From the NCBI RefSeq assembly GCF_004362055.1, contig NZ_SNXB01000014.1, positions 37,193 to 101,192 on the forward strand: a DNA stretch of 64,000 nt. Reading direction: 5' to 3'. The DNA comes from Flavobacterium sp. 245. GTDB lineage: Bacteria > Bacteroidota > Bacteroidia > Flavobacteriales > Flavobacteriaceae. How positions within the stretch are numbered: the stretch's first letter is position 1; each line of letters opens with the position of its first letter. Below, in pieces: positions 16,394 to 25,458 of the stretch. Under the pieces are notes generated by a model, which made no database searches, was not told where the DNA came from, and saw only the letters and a program-made list of their open reading frames with translations. The position numbers were made by a program, and so were the translations under genes.

Positions 16394-18175
16394 ATGAAAA
16401 ACATCTTTATCTATATTGTTTTACTGTGGTCAAGTCTTATATTTTCTCAAAATGAGCAATTGGCTCAATATTACTTCGATAAAGGCGATTTCGAGAAAGC
16501 AAAAGTCAGCTATGAAGAGCTTTTGACAAGTGCGCCGTCTAATACGCAATATTTTTTAAGAACGATTGACTGTTATCAGCAATTGCAGCAATATGCAGTG
16601 GCCGAAAAAGCGCTTCAGGATCGTTACAGTAAATACAAGCAAGGCGTTTTTTTGGTAGAATTGGGCTATAATTACCAATTGCAGAAAAATGAATCTAAAG
16701 CAAGAAGCTATTACGATCAGGCAATCGAAAAAATCAAAGCAAACCCGAATGATGTTTACGGAATTGGAAACTCATTTGAGAAAAAAGTGTTGCTCGAATA
16801 TGCTTTAAAAGCCTATCAGACCGCAATGCAGATTCAACCAAATTACAACTTTAACTTCCAGATTGGAATGTTATATGGTCAATTGGGCAGAACAGATGAA
16901 ATGATTGACCTTTTGCTGGCAGAATCCTATAAAAATCCGCAGAATGCTAATTTAATTCAGACACAATTATCGCGTTTCATGAATGGTGAAACAGATAATA
17001 CTGCTTTTAAAGATGCCATGCGAAAAGCCTTGATTTTAAAAACACAAAAAGATCAGGATGTTTTCTGGAATCATTATTTGAGCTGGTTTTATGTGCAGCA
17101 AAAAGAGTTTGGAAAAGCTTTTATTCAGGAAAAAGCAATTTATAAGCGTGAACCGGAATCACTTTCGAGTATTGTCAATTTGAGTCAGTTTGCATTGAAT
17201 GAAGACGATACTGAAACAGCTGCAGAGATTCTGAATTTCATTCTTTTAAATACTAAAAATTTAGATTTGTTGATTGAGACAAATTACTATTTGATGGAAA
17301 TCAAAATAGAAAAAGCACAGGAAAAAGATTATCCTGCAATTGATGCTGAACTACAACAATTGCTGACAACTTACGAAATAACTCCTTTTACCTTATCTTT
17401 GCAATTAGTTAGAGCACATTTTACTGCTTTTAACTTAAAAAATCCCGAAGAAGGGATCGCAATTGTCAAGCACGCATTAGAGTTTAATTTAAATGATTAC
17501 CAGGAAGCCGATGCTAAAATGGAATTGGGTGATATTTTGCTTTTGCAGGAAAAATTCAATCAGGCGCTTATTTACTATTCGCAGATTCAATTGGATTTAA
17601 AGAATGATGTAATGTCGCACGAAGCAAGTTTAAAAGCCGCTAAAACAAGTTATTATAAAACCGATTTTGAGTGGGCTTTAAAGCAGTTTAAAGAATTGAA
17701 ATCGGCAAGCACACAATTAATCGCAAACGATGCGCTAGAGTATTTTTTGTTAATTAATGATAATACGGTTGCTGATTCGACACAAACAGCTTTAAAACAA
17801 TTTGCCAAAGGTGATTTTTTAATTTATCAAAATAAAAAGCAAGAGGCAATTACACAGTTTCAGAACATCCTGAAAGCCTATAAAGGCCAAGAAATAGAAG
17901 CTGTTACAATGTTGCGTTTAGGTAAAATATATGAAAGCCTAAAAGATTTTAATTCGGCGTTAAGCCAATACCAGCAAATAATTGACAATCATAGTGACGG
18001 AATTTATGTCGATGAAGCGCTGTTCTTTTCGGCAGAAATTTATAACGATGAGCTAAAAGATATTGAAAAAGCAAAACCTTTGTACGAAAAGGTGATTTTT
18101 AACCATCAGGACAGTATTTACTTTGTCGATGCGAGAAAAAAATACCGAGAGTTAAGAGGAGATAAGAATTTATAG
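16394..18175 (+). CDS. Exported tetratricopeptide-repeat protein
   Basis: A 593-residue protein with a signal peptide (MKNIFIYIVLLWSSLIFSQ) followed by about a dozen TPR-like helix pairs across the chain. Clear units are AQYYFDKGDFEKAKVSYEEL near 25, SKARSYYDQAIEKIKANPND near 105, and YESLKDFNSALSQYQQIIDN near 520. TPR arrays act as protein-protein scaffolds, here in the periplasm or at the outer membrane. Its partner is unknown. It is downstream of lgt on the same strand, but 71 nt away. Confidence 0.82.
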   Translation: MKNIFIYIVLLWSSLIFSQNEQLAQYYFDKGDFEKAKVSYEELLTSAPSNTQYFLRTIDCYQQLQQYAVAEKALQDRYSKYKQGVFLVELGYNYQLQKNESKARSYYDQAIEKIKANPNDVYGIGNSFEKKVLLEYALKAYQTAMQIQPNYNFNFQIGMLYGQLGRTDEMIDLLLAESYKNPQNANLIQTQLSRFMNGETDNTAFKDAMRKALILKTQKDQDVFWNHYLSWFYVQQKEFGKAFIQEKAIYKREPESLSSIVNLSQFALNEDDTETAAEILNFILLNTKNLDLLIETNYYLMEIKIEKAQEKDYPAIDAELQQLLTTYEITPFTLSLQLVRAHFTAFNLKNPEEGIAIVKHALEFNLNDYQEADAKMELGDILLLQEKFNQALIYYSQIQLDLKNDVMSHEASLKAAKTSYYKTDFEWALKQFKELKSASTQLIANDALEYFLLINDNTVADSTQTALKQFAKGDFLIYQNKKQEAITQFQNILKAYKGQEIEAVTMLRLGKIYESLKDFNSALSQYQQIIDNHSDGIYVDEALFFSAEIYNDELKDIEKAKPLYEKVIFNHQDSIYFVDARKKYRELRGDKNL

Positions 18176-18177
18176 TT

Positions 18178-18322
18178 TGGTTTAATCGGTTAATCGTTTA
18201 ACTGTTTAATCGAATAAAAGATTTTAAAAAAAAGAATTAGTAATATGAAGATTTGCGTAAGATTTTAAGAATCAAAAAGTAAAAAACTTAGTCTCTTAGA
18301 ACCTTAGAATCTCAGAACCTTT
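18178..18322. repeat. TTAATCG and TTAGAATCTCAGAACC word repeats
   Basis: The spacer holds GGTTTAATCGGTTAATCGTTTAACTG (words at 18178-18210) and, just before the DUF4286 start, CTCTTAGAACCTTAGAATCTCAGAACC (about 18291-18319). The latter word type recurs at 29274-29382 and 29475-29510, each time within about 10 nt of a gene end or start. Confidence 0.6.
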
Positions 18323-18328
18323 AAAAAA

Positions 18329-18640
18329 ATGATAATTTACAATATAACTACCAATATACACGAAAGCGTTCATGACCAATGGTTAAAATGGATGCAGGAG
18401 AAACATATACCAGAAATTCTGGCGACAGAAAAATTTTCTTCAGCACGAATTGTGAAAGTTTTAGTTGAAGAAGAAATGGGAGGGATCACCTATTCTGTTC
18501 AATATACAACAGACAGTAAAGATACTCTTGAGAAGTATTATCTTGAAGATCAGCCAAAATTTGACAGAGAAGCATTAGAATTATTTGCAGATAAAATGCT
18601 TTCTTTTAGAACAGAATTAGAAGTTATTTCAGATCATTAA
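18329..18640 (+). CDS. DUF4286 family protein
   Basis: A 103-residue cytosolic protein. The whole chain fits DUF4286: MIIYNITTNIHESVHDQWLKW, the HIPEILATEKF segment, and MGGITYSVQYTTDSKDTLEKY. The fold is predicted to be a ferredoxin-like alpha/beta dimer related to small monooxygenase/EthD-type domains, but no activity is established. The gene often sits close to rsmA in flavobacteria, as it does here (187 nt upstream). Confidence 0.85.
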   Translation: MIIYNITTNIHESVHDQWLKWMQEKHIPEILATEKFSSARIVKVLVEEEMGGITYSVQYTTDSKDTLEKYYLEDQPKFDREALELFADKMLSFRTELEVISDH

Positions 18641-18689
18641 AAGAGATTGTTAGATTTTTGGACTTCTTAGATTTTCTGAAAATTGTAGA

Positions 18690-18826
18690 AATTCGAGTCT
18701 TTGTGGCAGGATAAAAAAATAAAGCTTTGTTACTTTGAGCCTTTGAGGCAAAAAAAGTGAAATAAGCTTTGACCCGTAGCATCAAAAAGAATACTTTTGC
18801 GCCCTCGTGGCAAAACAAGTAAGAAA
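18690..18826. repeat. CTTTGnGGCA word repeats in rsmA leader
   Basis: Degenerate copies of CTTTGTGGCAGG, CTTTGAGCCTTTGAGGCAAAA and CCTCGTGGCAAAA occur between DUF4286 and rsmA. They overlap the candidate rsmA promoter. A similar word (TTTGCCACGATGGCGC, opposite strand) occurs at about 30561-30576. Confidence 0.5.
18769..18799 (+). promoter_or_regulatory. Candidate rsmA-mgtE promoter
   Basis: TTG at 18769-18771 and TACTTTTG at 18792-18799, with a 20-nt spacer, match the Bacteroidota sigma-A consensus TTG-N17-23-TAnnTTTG very well. The rsmA ATG is 28 nt downstream of the -7 element. Confidence 0.65.
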
Positions 18827-19612
18827 ATGGAAAAAGTAAAAGCCAAAAAGCATTTAGGACAGCATTTCCTTAAAGACGAAAGCATCGCAAAAGCAATTGC
18901 TGATACTTTAAGTTTAAAGGGATACGATGAGGTGTTAGAAATAGGACCAGGGATGGGTGTGCTTACTAAATATTTACTTGACAAGCCTGTACATACAAGA
19001 GTAATCGAAATTGATACAGAATCTGTTGCGTATCTGGATGCGAATTATTCAAAACTAAAAGGTAATATCATTTCAGAAGATTTTCTGAAATACAATATAA
19101 ATCAGGTTTACGAAAACAAACAGTTTGCTATAATTGGCAATTTCCCGTATAATATTTCAACTCAAATTGTTTTTAGAACGCTTGAGTTTAGAGATCAGAT
19201 TCCTGAATTTTCAGGAATGTTTCAAAAGGAAGTTGCAGAGCGAATCTGCGAGAAAAAAGGCTCAAAAGCCTACGGAATCTTGTCTGTGCTGGCACAGGCT
19301 TTCTATGATACTGAGTATTTGTTTACTGTAAGCGAAAATGTTTTTATTCCTCCGCCCAAGGTCAAGTCGGGTGTGATGAAAATGACCCGAAAGGAAGATT
19401 ACAGTCTTCCTTGTGGTGAAAAGTTATTTTTTACGGTTGTAAAAACGGCTTTTCAGCAAAGACGAAAAACATTACGTAACAGTTTGAAAACATTAAATTT
19501 ATCAGATAATTTGCGAGAAGACACTATCTTTGATAAACGTCCCGAGCAGCTTAGCGTTGACGAATTTATTGTTTTGACTCAAAAAATAGAAGCCGATGGA
19601 GTTCAAAGTTAG
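18827..19612 (+). CDS. rsmA: 16S rRNA (adenine1518/1519-N6)-dimethyltransferase
   Basis: A 261-residue SAM-dependent methyltransferase (KsgA) that dimethylates two adjacent adenines in helix 45 of 16S rRNA during late 30S assembly. The N-terminus KKHLGQHFLKDE is the family hallmark, EIGPGMGVLT is the SAM-binding motif I, and NFPYNIST is the catalytic (N/D)PPY-type motif IV. The ATG at 18827 is chosen over an in-frame TTG at 18797 because it gives the conserved N-terminus and lies just downstream of a good promoter. It overlaps mgtE by 17 nt. Confidence 0.96.
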   Translation: MEKVKAKKHLGQHFLKDESIAKAIADTLSLKGYDEVLEIGPGMGVLTKYLLDKPVHTRVIEIDTESVAYLDANYSKLKGNIISEDFLKYNINQVYENKQFAIIGNFPYNISTQIVFRTLEFRDQIPEFSGMFQKEVAERICEKKGSKAYGILSVLAQAFYDTEYLFTVSENVFIPPPKVKSGVMKMTRKEDYSLPCGEKLFFTVVKTAFQQRRKTLRNSLKTLNLSDNLREDTIFDKRPEQLSVDEFIVLTQKIEADGVQS

Positions 19613-20945
19613 CAAAGAATTTATCCAACAACTAGAGGAGCATATCGTTAAGAAAAATGACAACGAACTTGAAATTTTACTTAATGATCTTCACCATGCC
19701 GATATCGCCGAAATTCTTGACGAATTAGATTTTGACGAAGCAACCTACATTTTTAAGGTTTTAGATAGTGATAAAACAGCTGAAATTCTTCTTGAATTAG
19801 AAGATGATCTACGTGAGAATATCTTAAGCCGACTTTCACCTAAAGAAATTGCTGAAGAGCTCGATGAGCTTGAAACAAATGATGCGGCCGATATTATCGC
19901 TGAGCTTTCGCAGGAAATTAAGGCAGAAGTTATCTCGGAGCTGCTCGATGTTGAGCACGCAAAAGATATTGTCGAATTATTGCGCTATGATGAAAACACG
20001 GCGGGTGGTTTGATGGGAAAGGAGCTTGTGAAAGTCAACGAAAACTGGAACGTATTGACTTGTGTAAAAGAAATGCGAATTCAGGCAGAAAATGTTTCAC
20101 GAGTACATTCGATCTATGTTGTTGATGATGAAAACCGTTTAAAAGGCAGATTGTCTCTTAAAGATTTGCTGACCACTTCTACCAAAACGCAAATTGGAGA
20201 TATTTATATCCGAAAACTAAATTTTGTAAACGTCGATACTGAAGATGTTGAGGTAGCGCGTATCATGCAGAAATACGATTTGGAAGCTATTCCGGTTGTA
20301 GATGAACTTGGACGATTAGTAGGGAGAATTACAATTGATGATATCGTAGACGTTATTAAAGATGAAGCAGATAAGGATTACCAATTAGCAGCGGGTATTA
20401 CGCAGGACATTGAAAGTAATGACAGTGTTCTTGAATTAACGAAAGCGCGTTTGCCTTGGCTTTTAATTGGAATGGTGATCGAGATTGTTGCTTCCTTTGT
20501 TTTGAAAGATAATGAAAGTGCTTTTCAAAAATATTCCACCTTAATTATTTTTGTGCCTTTGCTATCAGCAACTGCCGGAAATATTGGTGTTCAGGCTTCG
20601 GCAATCGTTGTTCAAGGTTTGGCAAATGGAACTCTTAAGGAATTCAGCCGTAGTTATTTTAGTAAAGAACTTACCGTTTCAATGATTTCAGGAAGTATTA
20701 TTTCATTTCTTTTGCTTGGATATCATTCTCTTATGTATGGACAATATTTAGTAGGTGTGGCTATTTCAATTTCAATGATTGTTGTGATTTTGTTCGCTGC
20801 AACTTTAGGAACTCTCGTACCGCTTTTTCTTCATAAAAATAAAATTGATCCTGCCATTGCAACGGGTCCGTTTATTACGACAACTAATGATGTGTTTGGA
20901 ATTATGCTTTATTTTGGAGTCGCTAAAATGATTCTAGGGTTTTAG
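19596..20945 (+). CDS. mgtE: Magnesium transporter MgtE
   Basis: A 449-residue Mg2+ channel. The N-terminal helical MgtE_N domain (about 10-125) is rich in repeated ELDELD-type acidic helices. Two CBS domains follow (about 130-255; VHSIYVVDDENRLKGRLSLKDL and YDLEAIPVVDELGRLVGRI), then five transmembrane helices from about 280 to the end. The conserved pore region includes PLLSATAGNIGVQAS. The acidic cytosolic domains sense Mg2+ and gate the channel in known members. It is translationally linked to rsmA by a 17-nt overlap. Confidence 0.95.
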   Translation: MEFKVSKEFIQQLEEHIVKKNDNELEILLNDLHHADIAEILDELDFDEATYIFKVLDSDKTAEILLELEDDLRENILSRLSPKEIAEELDELETNDAADIIAELSQEIKAEVISELLDVEHAKDIVELLRYDENTAGGLMGKELVKVNENWNVLTCVKEMRIQAENVSRVHSIYVVDDENRLKGRLSLKDLLTTSTKTQIGDIYIRKLNFVNVDTEDVEVARIMQKYDLEAIPVVDELGRLVGRITIDDIVDVIKDEADKDYQLAAGITQDIESNDSVLELTKARLPWLLIGMVIEIVASFVLKDNESAFQKYSTLIIFVPLLSATAGNIGVQASAIVVQGLANGTLKEFSRSYFSKELTVSMISGSIISFLLLGYHSLMYGQYLVGVAISISMIVVILFAATLGTLVPLFLHKNKIDPAIATGPFITTTNDVFGIMLYFGVAKMILGF

Positions 20946-21058
20946 ATTTTTGGCACAAATTAATAGATTACAGTGATTTAAAATCTTTAAATTCTATGTA
21001 ATTTGCAATCTGAAGAATTAGGTGTTAATCTGCCAGAAATAAATTAAAACCAAGCAAA

Positions 21059-21844
21059 ATGAAAGTACACATTATTGGAGGAGGAAACCTTGGCGTTTCT
21101 ATTGCCTTGGGAATTGCTAAATTTTCGAAAAACAACCAAGTTACTGTTACACGAAGAAACATTGCCAGTATTCAATATTTGACTGAATACGGAATTACAG
21201 TGTCTAACGATAATAAACACAATATTCAGGAAGCTGATGTTGTGATTTTGACTATAAAACCTTATCAGGTTGATACGGTTTTAGATGAAATTTTGCCTGT
21301 AATCAAAGACAAAACGATCGCTTCGGCGGTAAGTGGATTGTCTTTGGATATGCTTCAGTCAAAAACAATGAACGAATATCCTGTTGTGCGTATCATGCCA
21401 AATATTGCGGCACAGTTTGGAGAATCGGCAACTTGTATTTCTTTTCCTGAAACAGATCGTGAAGAAGCGATGCCAATTGTAGATTTGTTTCAAGATTTGG
21501 GAACTGCTCCGATTATCGATGAAAAATTAATGGATGCAGCAACTGTTTTAGGCGCTTGCGGAACAGCTTACGCATTGCGTTATATTCGTGCTTCTATGCA
21601 GGCCGGAATTGAAATTGGATTTGATTCCAATACAGCTTTGGCAATAGCCGCACAAACAGCAAAAGGAGCCGCAAAAATGTTATTAGAGGAAAAAGTGCAC
21701 CCAGAACAATTAATCGACCGTGTAACAACACCTCAAGGCTGTACAATTGTTGGTTTGAATGAAATGGAACATAACGGTTTCAGTTCGTCATTAATAAAAG
21801 GAATCAAAACTTCTTTGAAGCAGATTAAAGGTTTATTGAAGTAA
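21059..21844 (+). CDS. proC: Pyrroline-5-carboxylate reductase
   Basis: A 261-residue NAD(P)H-dependent reductase that performs the last step of proline synthesis. The N-terminal Rossmann motif is IIGGGNLGVSIA and the middle segment ILTIKPYQVDTVL is typical. The C-terminal dimerisation domain holds CGTAYALRYIRASMQAGIEIG and the signature VTTPQGCTIVGLNEMEHNG (family consensus VTSPGGTT). Slight divergence from that consensus leaves a small chance of a ProC-like imino-acid reductase of other specificity. A strong terminator follows. Confidence 0.88.
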   Translation: MKVHIIGGGNLGVSIALGIAKFSKNNQVTVTRRNIASIQYLTEYGITVSNDNKHNIQEADVVILTIKPYQVDTVLDEILPVIKDKTIASAVSGLSLDMLQSKTMNEYPVVRIMPNIAAQFGESATCISFPETDREEAMPIVDLFQDLGTAPIIDEKLMDAATVLGACGTAYALRYIRASMQAGIEIGFDSNTALAIAAQTAKGAAKMLLEEKVHPEQLIDRVTTPQGCTIVGLNEMEHNGFSSSLIKGIKTSLKQIKGLLK

Positions 21845-21857
21845 AATTATAAATCAT

Positions 21858-21900
21858 AAAATTCCAAATTCCAATTTTCATAGTTGGAGTTTGGAATTTT
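21858..21900. terminator. Bidirectional rho-independent terminator
   Basis: AAAATTCCAAATTCCAA (21858-21874) pairs with TTGGAGTTTGGAATTTT (21884-21900), one mismatch, with a nine-base loop. It separates proC (+) from the convergent cytochrome gene (-). Confidence 0.85.
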
Positions 21901-21914
21901 TGTTTTTTAGTAAT

Positions 21915-22316
21915 TTATTCGGCGTGGCAATAATCAATTAAATCATTGACATCTTTTGTAGATAGTGTTTTAGAAAACAGTGTTTTATGATAGTCTATAG
22001 CTAGAGCTTCAACTTTTGTGCTATCAATTTTATGCTTTTTATTGGTAAGCCAATTAATAAATATAATTGAGTCAATTTTATGAAGTGCCGGCCCGGTTGA
22101 TTTAGAATCTTTTTTGTGGCAGGCAGCACAATTTGAATCAAATAGTATTTTTCCCTTTTTTTGATTGGCAGTTAAATTGTTTTTTTTAAACTGTTTTTGA
22201 CTTTGCGTTGCACAGCCAGGATTTTCGCAGTTGCTAAATCTCGAATAAATAATTGTTCCTGCTATGAGGAGGATAATTATTAGGGAGGAAAGATATAAAA
22301 GCCTGGATTTTTTCAT
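21915..22316 (-). CDS. Membrane-anchored c-type cytochrome
   Basis: A 133-residue protein with an N-terminal hydrophobic anchor (about 6-25) and one haem-binding motif, CAACH, inside GKILFDSNCAACHKKDSKSTGP. The GP after the motif and the Cys-containing loop before it (NCENPGCATQ) are also visible. A distal Met ligand is not obvious in the shown segment, so the axial ligand is uncertain. It is probably a periplasmic electron carrier. It is the last gene of the apparent nhaA operon. Confidence 0.85.
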   Translation of the reverse strand: MKKSRLLYLSSLIIILLIAGTIIYSRFSNCENPGCATQSQKQFKKNNLTANQKKGKILFDSNCAACHKKDSKSTGPALHKIDSIIFINWLTNKKHKIDSTKVEALAIDYHKTLFSKTLSTKDVNDLIDYCHAE

Positions 22317-22331
22317 TATTATATCTTTTGA

Positions 22332-22631
22332 TTACGCAAAAACTTCAAAATGTTCAACATTCTCTTCAAATTCTAAAAGAAACTGCTCATCTTCTGGGTA
22401 ATACTTTGCTTTTTCAAAATCTTCCCCAGCAAAATTTTTAATGACTTCTAGGTTTTCCCAATACGTTATAAGTGTAAAATGTCCTTCGTTATTTTTGATA
22501 TTTCTCAAAAAGGAAAGTTTCACAAATCCTGTTGTTTTTTCATAATCGGGAATAGCAGTTTTGATCATAAACTCGGTGTAAACCTCATAATCGTCAACTT
22601 TTGTTTTTCCGTGCCAGATTCTTGCGATCAT
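22332..22631 (-). CDS. Antibiotic biosynthesis monooxygenase (ABM)-like domain protein
   Basis: A 99-residue protein with a single ferredoxin-like ABM domain: MIARIWHGKTKVDDYEVYTEF, then GFVKLSFLRN and GHFTLITYWENLEVIKNFAG. This is the usual size of stand-alone ABM proteins, which form dimers and act in haem or quinol chemistry or as unknown oxidases. It is 10 nt from nhaA and 15 nt from the cytochrome gene, so it is probably in the same transcript. Confidence 0.82.
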   Translation of the reverse strand: MIARIWHGKTKVDDYEVYTEFMIKTAIPDYEKTTGFVKLSFLRNIKNNEGHFTLITYWENLEVIKNFAGEDFEKAKYYPEDEQFLLEFEENVEHFEVFA

Positions 22632-22641
22632 GATTTTAAAT

Positions 22642-23778
22642 TTATTTTTTATTCAACGTATATTTTAAAAAGACGAATCCAAAAAATCCTGAAAGTAACG
22701 ACGCAATTAAAATAGCAATTTTAGAAAAAACAATTGTTTCAGGATCTTTAAACGCTAAAATGGTAATAAAAATAGACATTGTAAAACCAATTCCGCCTAG
22801 CATTCCAGCGCCCAAAAGATGTGACCATTTTAAACTTTTTGGCAACGCACATAATCCCGCAGTAACGCCAATCGAAGAAAAAAGAACAATTCCGAGCGGT
22901 TTTCCAATTACTAAGCCAAGTATAATTCCAAAAGTGTTAGGATGGTTCAAGCCTTCGTGCCAATCGTTTGTTATGGCAATACAGGTATTTGCAATGGCGA
23001 ACAACGGTAATATGATAAAAGCAACAGGTTTGTGTAAAAAATGCTGCAGTTTGTACGAAGCTGAATTTTTGCTGCCATCTCCAAACGGAATTACAAACGC
23101 CAGTATAACGCCTGTAATAGTAGCATGAACGCCAGAATTCAGCATAAAATACCACATAATAATACCGCCAATCAAGTACGGAATGATATTGTGTATTTTC
23201 ATTCTGTTGAGAATAAAAAGAAAACCCCAAATTCCTAAAGCTATTGCGAGATTCACAAAAGCAATTGAGGTTGTATAAAAAATAGCGATAACAATTATAG
23301 CACCTAAATCGTCAATTACGGCAAGAGCGGTTAAAAATACTTTTAGTGACGGTGAAACTTTTTTTCCTAGCAGGGACAAAATCCCAATTGCAAAAGCAAT
23401 ATCAGTTGCCATTGGAATTCCTGCTCCATTTTGGGTTGGGGTGCCAAAATTTAAGGCCAGAAAAATCGCAGCTGGAACCAGCATACCGCCAAGAGCAGCC
23501 ATAATTGGTAATGAAGCATTTTTTATGTTTGATAATTCTCCGTGATAAATTTCACGTTCTAATTCTAAGCCAATTAAAAGAAAAAAAATGGTCATTAAAC
23601 CGTCGTTAATCCAATGTGTGATAGAATGCCCGCCGAAATCTTTTTCCCAAAAAGCGACATATGCTTCAGAATAAGCGGAATTTGCTAAATACAAAGAGCA
23701 TATTGTTACAAATAATAAGAGAAGGCCTCCAGATTTTTCGTTATTAAAGAAAGATTTAAAAGTTACAGTTAATTTCAT
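22642..23778 (-). CDS. nhaA: Na+/H+ antiporter NhaA
   Basis: A 378-residue inner-membrane antiporter with about eleven to twelve transmembrane segments. The transport site is visible as VIDDLGAIIVIA (the paired Asp) and the unwound helix region as ATDIAFAIGILSLLG. EREIYHGELSN matches the conserved cytoplasmic loop after helix 2. It exports Na+ in exchange for H+ and supports pH and salt homeostasis. It leads a three-gene set with the ABM-like and cytochrome genes; the mix suggests an energetics or stress role, which is inference. Confidence 0.95.
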   Translation of the reverse strand: MKLTVTFKSFFNNEKSGGLLLLFVTICSLYLANSAYSEAYVAFWEKDFGGHSITHWINDGLMTIFFLLIGLELEREIYHGELSNIKNASLPIMAALGGMLVPAAIFLALNFGTPTQNGAGIPMATDIAFAIGILSLLGKKVSPSLKVFLTALAVIDDLGAIIVIAIFYTTSIAFVNLAIALGIWGFLFILNRMKIHNIIPYLIGGIIMWYFMLNSGVHATITGVILAFVIPFGDGSKNSASYKLQHFLHKPVAFIILPLFAIANTCIAITNDWHEGLNHPNTFGIILGLVIGKPLGIVLFSSIGVTAGLCALPKSLKWSHLLGAGMLGGIGFTMSIFITILAFKDPETIVFSKIAILIASLLSGFFGFVFLKYTLNKK

Positions 23779-23930
23779 TTGCGAAAAGGTTTTGAAGATT
23801 TAAAAAGGAAGGAATTTCTTCGAAGGCTTGTATTTTCAAAGTTAAAGAAAATCTGAACAATAAAAAAGTTTCGCCACAAAGTCGAAGCGATATAGCGGTT
23901 TTTAATAGGGATGGAATATTAAATTAACTG

Positions 23931-23938
23931 TATTTTTG
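23931..23938 (+). promoter_or_regulatory. Candidate -7 element for the 2-hydroxyacid dehydrogenase gene
   Basis: TATTTTTG matches TAnnTTTG and ends 22 nt upstream of the ATG. No TTG at -33 was found. The nhaA gene is divergent, so this spacer must hold promoters for both directions. Confidence 0.45.
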
Positions 23939-23960
23939 TACTTATAAAATTCAAAATATA

Positions 23961-24923
23961 ATGAGTGTAAAAATTCTTCACATAGACAGTAATAATCCTA
24001 TTTTATGGAATCAATTAGAAGAAGCGGGTTTTGAGAATCATACCGATTTTAAATCTTCGAAAGAAGAAATCGAAGCTAAAATTAAAGATTATAACGGAAT
24101 TGTAATTCGAAGCCGTTTCAAGATCGATAAGACTTTTTTAGATAGTGCAACTAACTTGCAATTTATAGCAAGAGTAGGAGCAGGTTTGGAAAGTATCGAT
24201 TGTGATTATGCGGAAACAAAAGGAATTCACTTAATCGCGGCTCCAGAAGGAAACAGAAATGCTGTTGCAGAACATTCTCTAGGCGTAATATTATCGCTTT
24301 TTAATAATTTAAATCAGGCCAATGCCGAGATTAAAGCCGGGCAGTGGAACCGTGAAAGCAATCGCGGTCATGAATTAGACGGAAAAACGGTTGGAATTAT
24401 TGGTTACGGAAATATGGGAAAAGCTTTTGCTAAAAAACTACGCGGTTTTGATACGGAGGTTTTGTTTTATGATATTTTAGAAAATATTGGTGATGAAAAT
24501 GCCAAACAAGTTTCATTGCAGGAGCTGCAAAAAAAAGCTGATGTTTTGAGTCTTCATTTGCCTTGGACGCCAGAAACGGATAAAATGGTCGATGCAACTT
24601 TTATAAACGCATTTTCGAAGCCATTTTGGGTCATAAACACTTCACGCGGTAAAAATATCGTTACGGCAGATTTAGTTGAAGCTATGAAGTCTAAAAAGGT
24701 TTTAGGCGCAGGTTTGGACGTTTTGGAGTATGAAAAATTATCTTTCGAAACATTATTTCAAGATAAAAACACGCCAGAAGCATTTCAATATTTGCTGGAA
24801 GCTAAAAATGTTTTACTCACGCCTCATATTGCAGGATGGACTTTTGAAAGTCATGAACGTTTGGCTCAGGTAATTGTCGATAAAATCAAAGAGATTTATT
24901 CAAATGGAGCTTTCAAAGCATAA
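23961..24923 (+). CDS. D-2-hydroxyacid dehydrogenase (NAD-dependent)
   Basis: A 320-residue protein with the two-domain 2-hydroxyacid dehydrogenase fold. The NAD-binding motif is IIGYGNMGKAFAKKL (about 146-160). INTSRGKNIV carries the substrate-binding Arg region, and LTPHIAGWTFESHE contains the catalytic His, with the Glu of the relay in the preceding segment. ARVGAGLESIDCDYAETKGI matches the 3-phosphoglycerate dehydrogenase side of the family. Without an ACT domain or serine genes nearby, the substrate is left open (3-phosphoglycerate, glyoxylate-type or other 2-keto acid). Confidence 0.88.
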   Translation: MSVKILHIDSNNPILWNQLEEAGFENHTDFKSSKEEIEAKIKDYNGIVIRSRFKIDKTFLDSATNLQFIARVGAGLESIDCDYAETKGIHLIAAPEGNRNAVAEHSLGVILSLFNNLNQANAEIKAGQWNRESNRGHELDGKTVGIIGYGNMGKAFAKKLRGFDTEVLFYDILENIGDENAKQVSLQELQKKADVLSLHLPWTPETDKMVDATFINAFSKPFWVINTSRGKNIVTADLVEAMKSKKVLGAGLDVLEYEKLSFETLFQDKNTPEAFQYLLEAKNVLLTPHIAGWTFESHERLAQVIVDKIKEIYSNGAFKA

Positions 24924-25114
24924 TTTTAACCGCTTTTTGCTTTATTATAGCTTTTAAGCGAATTTAATAATAAGTATTTTCTGTAAGTTTGATGGATGAG
25001 ATTAGTTTTTAAAGTTATTTTTTTTTAATATTGTTATCAGATTTTTAACAATATTTTCGAAAAGGAGCGGCCGAAAATCCTTAAAAGAGTAGGATTTAAT
25101 TAATCTAATAAAAA

Positions 25115-25390
25115 ATGGAAAATACAAAGTATGAGGCTTGGAATACCCCATCGAGGCCAAGAGAAGAAAATAAAAAAATTTCAGCAGGAATTCTGGCTAT
25201 TTTAGTTGGTGTTTTTGGGATTCATAAATTTTATTTAGGTTATACAAAAGAAGGAATTATTCATTTACTTTTGGGCTTAATGTGCGGTGTTGGTGGTGTG
25301 ATTGGTATAATTGAAGGAATTTTGTATTTGACAAAAACAGACGAAGAGTTTTATCAGACTTATCAAGTAGGTTATCGAGGCTGGTTTTAA
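25115..25390 (+). CDS. TM2 domain protein
   Basis: A 91-residue protein. A polar N-terminus (about 1-20) is followed by two transmembrane helices joined by the TM2 hallmark GVFGIHKFYLGYTKEGIIHL (the family pattern is G-x-H-x-FYLG). A short Tyr-rich tail follows. TM2 proteins are small membrane proteins of unknown biochemical function. It is a single gene ending at a strong terminator. Confidence 0.9.
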   Translation: MENTKYEAWNTPSRPREENKKISAGILAILVGVFGIHKFYLGYTKEGIIHLLLGLMCGVGGVIGIIEGILYLTKTDEEFYQTYQVGYRGWF

Positions 25391-25407
25391 TTAACTTATA
25401 AATATGT

Positions 25408-25444
25408 AAAAATCCCATCTGTTTTCACGGATGGGATTTTTTTT
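25408..25444. terminator. Bidirectional rho-independent terminator
   Basis: AAAAATCCCATC pairs with GATGGGATTTTT across an approximately ten-base loop and is followed by more T. It separates the TM2 gene (+) from the acyltransferase gene (-). Confidence 0.92.
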
Positions 25445-25458
25445 ATAGCAATTGCAAT